A DNA stretch of 33,220 bases from Bacteroidota bacterium. GTDB taxonomy: Bacteria; Bacteroidota; Bacteroidia; Chitinophagales; Chitinophagaceae. The stretch lies in contig JAFAAT010000108.1 in the NCBI GenBank assembly GCA_023426425.1, forward strand, positions 1-33,220, in the 5' to 3' direction. The notes beneath the pieces were generated by a model. It saw only the letters and a program-made list of their open reading frames with translations. It did no database searches and was not told where the DNA came from. Below, in pieces: positions 23,569 to 30,461 of this stretch (its first letter is position 1; the number at the start of each line of letters is the position of its first letter). The translations under genes were made by a program, and so were the position numbers.

Positions 23569-24336
23569 CTATAGATCCTTTTTCCGGAAAATTCTGACAG
23601 AAAGGATCAGCGGAATAAGGATCCAAAACAGCATGCAGCATACAGAGAATATACTTCCTGTGGCGGATCCCAGGAACTGCTTGAACAATGCACCGGAATA
23701 GCCCATCAATACAGCTACATCGAGTTGCAGGAGCATCAGAACTCTTGCAAGGTCGATGGGGTTGAAGGCGATGATGCCAATCACTGCCTGGTCGATGGGG
23801 TAGTCGCTGAAGGAATAGATGAAGGCGATGAGCAGGCCGTCGAAGAGCAAAGTGAAGAACAGGGCTGTAATGAGTGCAATGCCTATGCCTTTGGTTTTGT
23901 CTTTCGACCTGACGAAGATGAGCAGTGCAAGAGACGAGAAGATGAGCGTCAGAAGAATTCCGGTAAGAACCAGAATCAGAGACTCAGTGCCTGAAACAAG
24001 AAATAGTAGCGGAATTCCTACGCCTACTGCGTATGCTGCTGAAAGTGAAAATGCTACGCCGATAAATTCTGAGAGCAGCACCTTTTGTCTTTTGATGGGT
24101 TGTGACAGCAGTAGTTCTGTGAATTCCACTGAGTTGAAGAAGTAGATGGTGGAGAACAGGATGGTGATGATGGGTACGAAGAGCAGTGTGACGTTTAAAA
24201 GGCTGAGCAGACCTTTGGCAGGGTTTTCATCGATATTGAGCACGCCGAGAGAGAGAACAATCAGCAGAATGGTATAGACGAGGATTGTCCTGTTGCGGAA
24301 AAGGTCGAGAAGTACGTATTTAACTATGGTTTTCAT
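23569..24336 (-). CDS. nosY: NosY, ABC transporter permease of the nos cluster
   Basis: A 255-residue membrane protein with about six segments, of the ABC-2 permease type. It opens MKTIVKYVLLDLFRNRTILVYT and has ELLLSQPIKRQKVLLSEF in the coupling region, as in NosY. With NosF it forms a transporter that works with NosD in building the copper-sulfur CuZ centre of nitrous oxide reductase. Its start overlaps the nosF stop by ATGA. It is the last gene of the operon and ends beside a hairpin. Confidence 0.9.
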   Translation of the reverse strand: MKTIVKYVLLDLFRNRTILVYTILLIVLSLGVLNIDENPAKGLLSLLNVTLLFVPIITILFSTIYFFNSVEFTELLLSQPIKRQKVLLSEFIGVAFSLSAAYAVGVGIPLLFLVSGTESLILVLTGILLTLIFSSLALLIFVRSKDKTKGIGIALITALFFTLLFDGLLIAFIYSFSDYPIDQAVIGIIAFNPIDLARVLMLLQLDVAVLMGYSGALFKQFLGSATGSIFSVCCMLFWILIPLILSVRIFRKKDL

Positions 24337-25064
24337 TGCTGGCTAAGTCTTGATTCGGGCAGTTGAGTTTGTATGACCTGTGCGATAACCCTGTTCAGGC
24401 GTTCTTCACCGGTAGTGCGTTTAAGTTCGTCAACTGATTTATAGAACATGAGGTTTCCGTCCTGCAGGTAGATGATATCGCTGGCGATACCTTCCAGGTC
24501 GCTGAGGACGTGAGAGGTAATCAGGATCAGTTTGCCTGCTGCGCGCTCTTTGATCATTTTATCTTTCAGGAGCTCACTGGAGACAGGGTCGAGGCCTGCG
24601 GTTGGTTCATCGAGGATGTATATTTCCGGAGAAAAGAGGAAGGCCAGGGATGCGCTTACTTTCTGTCTTGTGCCACCGGAAAGGCTTCGCATGGTTTTGT
24701 GTTTCATTTTGTTGAGGCCAAACCCATGGATCAGCTCTTCGTCATAGGAAGTATGTAAGGGTCTCAGCTCTTTGATCAGGTTGATTACCTGCTCAATGGA
24801 CATGTTATCAGGATAGCGGCCAATCTGGGGCATGTAGCCGATTTTAGACCGGTAGCCCCAATCTGATTTGACTACGTGGCCATTGATGGTAATGGTGCCT
24901 TTTTGTGGAATGACGAGACCAAGGATTGACTTGATCAGAGTTGTTTTGCCGGAGCCATTGGGGCCAAGCAGTGAAATCGCCTGCCCCTGTGACATTTCGA
25001 GGTTGATATTGTCAAGGGCGGTGAACTTGCCGAACTTTTTTGTTAGTTGCTCAATTTTGATCAT
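24333..25064 (-). CDS. nosF: NosF, ABC transporter ATPase of the nos cluster
   Basis: A 243-residue ABC ATPase. Walker A is GPNGSGKTT (34-42), the signature is LSGGTRQKV, Walker B is IYILDEPTAGLD, and the switch His is in LITSHV. The ATG at 25064 overlaps the nosD stop by four bases; a GTG three codons earlier is possible but lies inside nosD. It powers the NosDFY complex that supplies sulfur or copper for NosZ maturation. Confidence 0.92.
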   Translation of the reverse strand: MIKIEQLTKKFGKFTALDNINLEMSQGQAISLLGPNGSGKTTLIKSILGLVIPQKGTITINGHVVKSDWGYRSKIGYMPQIGRYPDNMSIEQVINLIKELRPLHTSYDEELIHGFGLNKMKHKTMRSLSGGTRQKVSASLAFLFSPEIYILDEPTAGLDPVSSELLKDKMIKERAAGKLILITSHVLSDLEGIASDIIYLQDGNLMFYKSVDELKRTTGEERLNRVIAQVIQTQLPESRLSQQ

Positions 25065-26293
25065 AGTTTCCACATTTTCATCTTCGGCTTCTCATCCTTT
25101 AGCTCATCGGGTATGACGCTTGGCATTACTTTCTCAACCTGGTCCATGATGTTGGTAAGAAAGCTGCGGTAGAGAATCATTGCAGTGGGAATGCGCTCGG
25201 AAATTACAGAATATATGCTGACGGGGTAGTAGGGGATGTCGCCTGTGCCATCACGGTTAAGGTCATATCCGTCGTATTTATCCCAATAGTTATTGGTGAA
25301 AGTGTTGAGCATCATGGTTCCGTTTGTGGCTACGTCGAATGAGTTTCCCAGGAAGTTGTTTTTCTCAAAAGTGTTATCTGAGCAACTGGCCTGAATTCTC
25401 ATTGCCCAGCCGTTTTCACTGAATGTGTTCCAGGCGACATGAATCCTGTTGGTGCCTTCCATGAAGATAGCCACAGTGTTCTTTTGAAAGGTGTTGTACT
25501 CAATTCTGCTGTCCGAAATTTCCTTAAGCAATATGGCGTATGATGCATCTCCCCAGTTGTTGAAGAAATTATTGCGGTACATGGTGATGCCTTTCGTGTA
25601 CATTACGGAAACGCCGGCGCCGTTATTTCTGAAAGTGTTGTAGCTATAGGTGTCATTGTGAGAGAACATAAAGTGCAGACCGTACCGGATGTTGTCGAAT
25701 GAGTTGTTTCTGTGTACCAGAGACTCTGTCACGAACTCAAAATAGATTCCGTCGCGATGTTTAGAGACTGAGTTATTCCTGATGAGGAGGCTGTTGCATT
25801 TCCAGGCGTGTATGCCATTGCCTGCTTTTAGTTCCGTTACTGCGTCTGAAGTGATCGTATTTCCTTCTATGGTACAATGGGTGCTGTTTTGCAGGTAGAC
25901 GCCGTACGTGGTTTCGAATATCCTGCAATCTTTAACGGTTACGTAGGAGACGTTCTGAATTTTGATGCCAGCCATGTCTACCATGCCACTGTGTCCGGTC
26001 CTTCTGATTTCCAGTCCGCTGATCAGAACATTTCGTGCTGTGACAAAGAAGATCTCGTGTTTTTTCTGCCCGTCAAACACGGGATATTCTTCGCCCAGGA
26101 TGGTGATACTTTTGTTGATGTTGATGTCGTACTGGTTGTAAATTCCCTTAGTGATTTTAATTGTGTCGCCATTGCTGGTTTTGTTGATCAGGTTTTGAAG
26201 ATTGTCTTTAGGGGTGGCGATCAGTGTGGCAGCCGAGGCATGCGTACATGCCTGCGTCAGTAGCAGGGAAAGAAGAGTGAAGAGTCTATACAT
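25061..26293 (-). CDS. nosD: NosD, periplasmic beta-helix maturation protein
   Basis: A 410-residue protein with a signal peptide (1-22, ending ASA) and a long right-handed beta-helix of repeats such as VTVKDCRIFETTYGVYL and NTFRNNGAGV, followed by NNYWDKYDGYDLNRDG, a NosD hallmark. NosD is needed to assemble CuZ in nitrous oxide reductase. The start is placed at MYRLFTLLSLLLTQAC; the frame is open to 26380, but that part overlaps nosL. One base separates it from nosL, and it overlaps nosF by four. Confidence 0.92.
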   Translation of the reverse strand: MYRLFTLLSLLLTQACTHASAATLIATPKDNLQNLINKTSNGDTIKITKGIYNQYDININKSITILGEEYPVFDGQKKHEIFFVTARNVLISGLEIRRTGHSGMVDMAGIKIQNVSYVTVKDCRIFETTYGVYLQNSTHCTIEGNTITSDAVTELKAGNGIHAWKCNSLLIRNNSVSKHRDGIYFEFVTESLVHRNNSFDNIRYGLHFMFSHNDTYSYNTFRNNGAGVSVMYTKGITMYRNNFFNNWGDASYAILLKEISDSRIEYNTFQKNTVAIFMEGTNRIHVAWNTFSENGWAMRIQASCSDNTFEKNNFLGNSFDVATNGTMMLNTFTNNYWDKYDGYDLNRDGTGDIPYYPVSIYSVISERIPTAMILYRSFLTNIMDQVEKVMPSVIPDELKDEKPKMKMWKL

Positions 26294-26294
26294 G

Positions 26295-26714
26295 TTATTG
26301 AATATTTTCCCAGCTGGTAAAGCTGATTCCCAGGCTGTCTGCAATAGGAGCTCCATCTTCTTCGGAGGAAAAGGCGGCATAGTTGCCGTTCATTGGACTG
26401 CGGAAGAAGTCGTGCTTGAGGAATTTGGCGGTCTTTGCGTCAAGCATGCCATCTGTTTTGTTATGGTAGTCTTCTACAAAGAGCAGGTCATTTGGTGATG
26501 GTTCGAGTGTTGATATAAACTGCCTGAGGCAGGTGATATCATCAAACTTGTAGACTTTGCCTTTGGCGTCTACCATTTCAGCGCCATATCTTTCGTCCAT
26601 GATCGTCATCCGGCAATGTGCGCAGGCGTCCTTACCATAGTTGACCGGTTCAAATTTTCTGGAGCAGGAGACTAGCAAAAGGCATGCGGTAGCAACGATA
26701 AATAGATTTTTCAT
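26295..26714 (-). CDS. nosL: NosL, copper-chaperone lipoprotein
   Basis: A 139-residue lipoprotein with the lipobox LVSC (Cys17) and the NosL signature CAHCRMTIMD (Cys31, Cys34, Met36). YGAEMVDAKGKVYKFDD and SPMNGNYAAF follow in family order. NosL binds Cu(I) and hands it to NosZ or to NosD during assembly. It lies between nosD and the unnamed membrane gene, on the same strand. Confidence 0.92.
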   Translation of the reverse strand: MKNLFIVATACLLLVSCSRKFEPVNYGKDACAHCRMTIMDERYGAEMVDAKGKVYKFDDITCLRQFISTLEPSPNDLLFVEDYHNKTDGMLDAKTAKFLKHDFFRSPMNGNYAAFSSEEDGAPIADSLGISFTSWENIQ

Positions 26715-26738
26715 TCGAGCTGGTTTTAGATGAGCAGG

Positions 26739-27338
26739 TCAGGTTGCAATAGTACGAGACTTTGCGATTCTTCCTCTTCGCCATTCGTAGAAGCTGATGC
26801 CGACCAGGATAATACCGGCGATGATGAAGAACCAACCGCCGATGTCTGGCTGGGAAAGTGCTTCAAAATTCAGCATTTTTTTATAGCCGATGAGTGGAGG
26901 CTGGTATGCCATGCCGGGTACTTTGATTGGTGCAGTGGGATCGAGGTTGTGACCGTATTCATATTCCCACCTCCAGAAGTCGTACATAGAGGCGCCGGCA
27001 ATGATCAGGAACAAGGCGGTCCAGATATAGTAGCCAATTTTCCGGTTCCAAAGAAATACACCTAATCCAAGCACGCAGAAGGAAATGAAAGCGATGGGCA
27101 GATAAATGAATTCTTTGAAGTCAGATTCTTTGATGGTGGCCATGCCGATGTAGTGGTTAAGGCCGTTGATGATTTCCACGTCGCCGGAGAGGTGGTCAAT
27201 CCAGATGTTCATATAGATGCCTTCGGGATACTGAGGTGCGGCAAGGTCTATTCGCCACATTGGGAAGAACCATAGCATTGCGATACAGGCGATCACAAAG
27301 AACACGCTCAGCCGACCCGGCATACTTAGTTTAGTCAT
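26739..27338 (-). CDS. Unnamed nos-cluster membrane protein
   Basis: A 199-residue protein with four membrane segments (about 10-27, 77-97, 101-121, 166-185). The first loop has FPMWRIDLAAPQYPEGIYM and INGLNHYIGM, the second MAYQPPLIGYKKMLNF; the Trp, Met and His residues could bind copper or contact a partner. It sits between nosZ and nosL, so a role in NosZ electron transfer or maturation is likely, but I do not know a named function. ATG 27338 is preferred over an earlier frame opening at 27365, which falls in the intercistronic hairpin. Confidence 0.75.
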   Translation of the reverse strand: MTKLSMPGRLSVFFVIACIAMLWFFPMWRIDLAAPQYPEGIYMNIWIDHLSGDVEIINGLNHYIGMATIKESDFKEFIYLPIAFISFCVLGLGVFLWNRKIGYYIWTALFLIIAGASMYDFWRWEYEYGHNLDPTAPIKVPGMAYQPPLIGYKKMLNFEALSQPDIGGWFFIIAGIILVGISFYEWRRGRIAKSRTIAT

Positions 27339-27352
27339 GGGAGTAAAATAAT

Positions 27353-27389
27353 AATGGCAGTACACCTAAAGGAATAGTGTACTGCCATT
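27353..27389 (-). promoter_or_regulatory. Intercistronic stem-loop after nosZ
   Basis: AATGGCAGTACAC (27353-27365) and GTGTACTGCCATT (27377-27389) are perfect 13-base inverted arms around an 11-base loop. On the minus strand it begins about 10 bases after the nosZ stop and is followed by ATTATTTTA. It could be a leaky terminator or a 3'-end stabiliser that makes nosZ mRNA more abundant than that of the accessory genes. Confidence 0.7.
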
Positions 27390-27399
27390 GGGTTAAATA

Positions 27400-29382
27400 T
27401 TAGCGCTGTGCGACTGCTGCTGCTCCTTTAGTGGTATCAACACCCCATCTGAGAGGTACGTTACTGCCTTGAGGAGAGACCCTCATGTAGCCTTGCATTT
27501 CCTGATGAAGTGCAGAGCAGAAGTCTGTACAGTAGTATGGGTAGATACCAGCTTTTTTGGGTACGAACTTGAGGGTGACAGTTTCACCGGGCATGATCAG
27601 CAATTCAGCATTGTCGGCATGTTTGATGGCAAATCCGTGCGGGATGTCCCAATCCTGTTCGAGGTTGGTAACGTGGAAGAAAACAGAGTCTCCCACTTTG
27701 ATGCCTTCTATGATATCGGGTGTCAGGTGAGAGCGGATAGCTGTCATGTAAACGTGAACTCTATTGCCCTGGCGTTCTACCTTGGTTTCTTTTTCACCCA
27801 TTGCTACGTAAGGGTGTTTGTTTTTTGCGATATCGTAGATCTTGACACTCTTATCTTTAATCTTGTCCGCAAGAATCGCTTGTGCATAGTGCGGTTCTCC
27901 GAGGGTGGGGAAGTCAAGTAGAAGCTGCATTTTATCACCGTCGATAGCGTAAAGCTGGGCGCTTTGTGCAAGTTCCGGACCAGTGGGGAGGTAGCGGTCT
28001 TTGGTGATTTTGTTGTAGGCCATTACGTATTTGCCATAGGGAGCTTTGGTATCACCTCCCGGTACCATCAGGTGGCCGATGGAATAGTAGGTAGGCACCC
28101 TGTCAAGTACTTCGAGAGTTTTGATATTCCATTTTACGATTTCTGATGATACGAACATGGAAGTGTAGGCGTTCCCTTTGCCATCGAATTCTGTATGCAG
28201 AGGTCCGAGACCGGGTTTCTTAACCTCGCCATGTAATGCAGCTTCGTATTTGATTACCGGGATGCCGTGGTATTCACCTTCGAAAGCTTTGCTGGCAATT
28301 GCCTGAGTGAACTTCTGATAGGAGAATACTGGTATCAGGGCCGCCAGTTTACCGCTGCCTACGATGTATTCACCGGAAGGATCCACGTCGCATCCATGCG
28401 GGGACTTGGGGCAGGGGATGAGGTAGACGAAGTCTTTAAGCTCATTAGGGTCGAGTGTGAGTACTTCCCTGAGCACTTCGCTTGTTGCGGTGTGGGTTTC
28501 TTCATGCAGTGTATTGCGATAGTACTCGGTAGCCATCTTTTTTCCTCTGCCGGCTTTGATGTATTCTTCTGCTTTCTTCCAGTTGATAGCGACGATGAAG
28601 TCTTTATCTTTTTGAGAAGCGTTTACCTCCAGAAGATGGCTAGCCTGTTCTGTGTTGTAGGTTGAGAAGAAGAACCAGCCATGTGAAGGGCCCTTACCAG
28701 CACGGCTAAGGTCAAGATCCATTCCGGGGAGGATTACCTGGAAGGCGATGTCCATGTTGCCGTTGGTTTGATCTACGCTGATGAAAGAAACGGTGCTTTT
28801 GAAGTTTACTTTGAAAGAAGAGTCATTAATGGGAGCTTCTTTGTTGTCAATAGGGACAGCAAAGCGTGTACCAGCGATGACGTATTCTGTGTTTTCAGTC
28901 AGAAAAGGTGAGGAGTGGTTACCGGCGCTGTTTGGCAGCTCAAGGATTTGTGCAGTTCTGAAAGTGTTCAGGTCAATCCTCGCAACGCGTGGTGTATTGT
29001 TTGCATTGGCGAAGAGCCACCGGCCATCATGCTCGCCGTTGGTCTGAGACAAGGCGAGGTGGTGCTGATCGTCCCAGGGAATAAAGCCATGGGTGGATTG
29101 CAACATGGGCTTTGTCTCTTCATTGTAGCCCCAGCCGTTCTCAGGGTGTTGAGAGAAGACGGGTATTACTTTAAGTAATCTACCGGAAGGAATTCCGTAA
29201 ACCGAGACCTGGCCGTTGAAGCCCCCTGAGACAAAATTGTAAAATTCGTCGTACTTGCCGGGAGCGACATAAACTCTATCCGCGGCGTCGCCGCTTACCG
29301 CAGCTTCAGTCGTTTTCATCTTACAGCTCTGAATGGTACCTGCCATGACCAAAGCTGCAAGCAATAATGGAAACTTTTTCAT
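27400..29382 (-). CDS. nosZ: Clade II (Sec-type) nitrous oxide reductase
   Basis: A 660-residue enzyme that reduces N2O to N2 in the periplasm. The N-terminus is a Sec signal (MKKFPLLLAALVMAG) without a twin-arginine motif, which marks clade II NosZ; Cys20 in IQSC could be lipidated. The seven-bladed propeller carries CuZ ligands, starting with DDQHHLALSQ (His107-108) and GEHDGRW (His118). The C-terminal cupredoxin holds CuA: YYCTDFCSALHQEM (Cys618, Cys622, His626, Met629). It lies 24 bases after the cytochrome c gene and heads the nos maturation genes. Expression is likely driven from the box-rich promoter at 29976-30042. Confidence 0.97.
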   Translation of the reverse strand: MKKFPLLLAALVMAGTIQSCKMKTTEAAVSGDAADRVYVAPGKYDEFYNFVSGGFNGQVSVYGIPSGRLLKVIPVFSQHPENGWGYNEETKPMLQSTHGFIPWDDQHHLALSQTNGEHDGRWLFANANNTPRVARIDLNTFRTAQILELPNSAGNHSSPFLTENTEYVIAGTRFAVPIDNKEAPINDSSFKVNFKSTVSFISVDQTNGNMDIAFQVILPGMDLDLSRAGKGPSHGWFFFSTYNTEQASHLLEVNASQKDKDFIVAINWKKAEEYIKAGRGKKMATEYYRNTLHEETHTATSEVLREVLTLDPNELKDFVYLIPCPKSPHGCDVDPSGEYIVGSGKLAALIPVFSYQKFTQAIASKAFEGEYHGIPVIKYEAALHGEVKKPGLGPLHTEFDGKGNAYTSMFVSSEIVKWNIKTLEVLDRVPTYYSIGHLMVPGGDTKAPYGKYVMAYNKITKDRYLPTGPELAQSAQLYAIDGDKMQLLLDFPTLGEPHYAQAILADKIKDKSVKIYDIAKNKHPYVAMGEKETKVERQGNRVHVYMTAIRSHLTPDIIEGIKVGDSVFFHVTNLEQDWDIPHGFAIKHADNAELLIMPGETVTLKFVPKKAGIYPYYCTDFCSALHQEMQGYMRVSPQGSNVPLRWGVDTTKGAAAVAQR

Positions 29383-29406
29383 AGAAAATTGTGTGTGTGT
29401 GATTTA

Positions 29407-29901
29407 TTAGTTTTTACCGTCGTTAAATCTCATGAATTCGAGTACTGCTCTTGCTTCATCGTCGGATAGGTTTTGATTTGGCATACGTACCATACATACC
29501 TCCAGCATAGCCTGAGCTTCAGGATCTTTATCCAGCATTTCGTCTACATTAGTTACAAAGTTCATGATCCACTCTGGTGTTCTTCTGTCTGTTACACCTT
29601 TCCAGCCGGGACCGACGATGCGCTCTTCAGAGAGTTTGTGACAGGAGAGACATTTTACTTCCGATATCTGTTTTCCTTTAGCTACCATTTCCTGGTCTAA
29701 AGGATGGGTGAGCTCTACATTCTGGAATTTGCCGATGCCTTTCGGGTTAGCTTCCTGTTCCACAGGAACGCCGCTCACATCTCCAGGTTCTTTGAGAATT
29801 TCTGAGTTGCCTGCAGACTGCTCGTTTTCGTTTGAGCCTCCACAACTTCCGAAAGTGAATGCTGCCGTTAGTGTAATGAGTACGATTCCTTTAATGTTCA
29901 T
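29407..29901 (-). CDS. Monohaem cytochrome c lipoprotein, probable NosZ electron donor
   Basis: A 164-residue lipoprotein (lipobox TFGSC, Cys20) with a low-complexity linker to about residue 60 and one cytochrome c domain. The haem site is CLSCHKL (Cys84, Cys87, His88); Met140 in VRMPNQNL is the probable sixth ligand. It is the first gene of the nos operon. Clade II nos clusters often begin with such a cytochrome, thought to pass electrons to CuA of NosZ. Confidence 0.9.
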   Translation of the reverse strand: MNIKGIVLITLTAAFTFGSCGGSNENEQSAGNSEILKEPGDVSGVPVEQEANPKGIGKFQNVELTHPLDQEMVAKGKQISEVKCLSCHKLSEERIVGPGWKGVTDRRTPEWIMNFVTNVDEMLDKDPEAQAMLEVCMVRMPNQNLSDDEARAVLEFMRFNDGKN

Positions 29902-29975
29902 AACAGGTGTTTTAATGAGTGAATAACTGTTTTGGTTTTATGATGTAAAATTCGTTTCTGGTATTCTGAGAAAAC

Positions 29976-29989
29976 ATGACTTGAGTCAT
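29976..29989. promoter_or_regulatory. Crp/Fnr-type box upstream of the nos operon
   Basis: ATGAC-TTGA-GTCAT, perfect 5-4-5 arms, with the same arms as the boxes at 12389 and 13942. Its centre is about 81 bases upstream of the first nos gene start, and about 45 bases from a plausible transcript start. Confidence 0.65.
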
Positions 29990-29996
29990 AACCAAC

Positions 29997-30010
29997 GGAC
30001 AAAGTTGTCT
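29997..30010. promoter_or_regulatory. GGACA-N4-TGTCT site, Rrf2-like
   Basis: GGACA-AAGT-TGTCT is a palindrome with one mismatch, sharing 11 of 14 positions with the perfect site at 17540. It lies next to the Crp-type box in the nos promoter. It may let the Rrf2 protein act on nos genes too. Confidence 0.4.
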
Positions 30011-30028
30011 TTTTTGCGCCCTAATTTG

Positions 30029-30042
30029 ATGATCTTTATCAT
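30029..30042. promoter_or_regulatory. ATGAT-N4-ATCAT palindrome
   Basis: ATGAT-CTTT-ATCAT has perfect 5-base arms and the geometry of an Fnr box (TTGAT-N4-ATCAA). It is 53 bases upstream of the Crp-type box (centre to centre) and may be a weaker second site for the same regulator. Confidence 0.4.
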
Positions 30043-30221
30043 TGACTCTCCTTCAACAAAATATTGCAAAACCTACAAAAAAACTATACCTGTGTTTGCT
30101 TAATGCTGCAGTCTGTGTTTCGTTAACTGACAGTCAATGCATTACAGGCATTAACGGCTTAGAGAAAGTTTTGTAACGGGTAACTGAGAATGGTTTTTAT
30201 GTCGCATCTGAAAACTCTTTC

Positions 30222-30461
30222 ATGAAGGTCAAGGTGTTATTTGCTGGTTTAGCAGTGTGCTGCATTACATCATGTGCAACTAATGATGCGAATACGGAAA
30301 GAAGCAATGAAGACTCAGCGAGCAGTTCTGTGATTAACGCTGAGGGTGCAGAGAATAATCCGTATAATCTTCCGGGTTCTGACACGGGAGCCATTCACGA
30401 GAATACAACTGAGCCAGGTGTACTGGATAAGGATGCGAGAGACAGTTCGGTTAGCCAGTGA
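30222..30461 (+). CDS. Small hypothetical lipoprotein
   Basis: A 79-residue protein with a signal ending CCITSC (Cys18 as likely lipidation site) and a polar, Ser/Asn/Glu-rich tail with no predicted fold. Such short lipoproteins are common in Bacteroidota. It diverges from the nos operon and overlaps the convergent large gene by 11 bases. Function unknown. Confidence 0.6.
   Translation: MKVKVLFAGLAVCCITSCATNDANTERSNEDSASSSVINAEGAENNPYNLPGSDTGAIHENTTEPGVLDKDARDSSVSQ

Larger units (their letters stand above)
29902..30221. other. Regulatory region upstream of the nos operon
   Basis: About 320 bases between the divergent nos operon and a small lipoprotein gene. Three palindromic sites (separate entries) lie at 29976-30042. 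I find no TAnnTTTG match on the minus strand next to the first nos gene; the nearest is TACATCAT (29947-29940), as for an activator-dependent promoter. Nothing else is recognised in 30043-30221. Confidence 0.55.

Noticed and set aside
30128..30140. CTGACAGTCA as a further Crp-type box
   Set aside because: The half-sites are only one base apart, which does not fit the 5-4-5 geometry.
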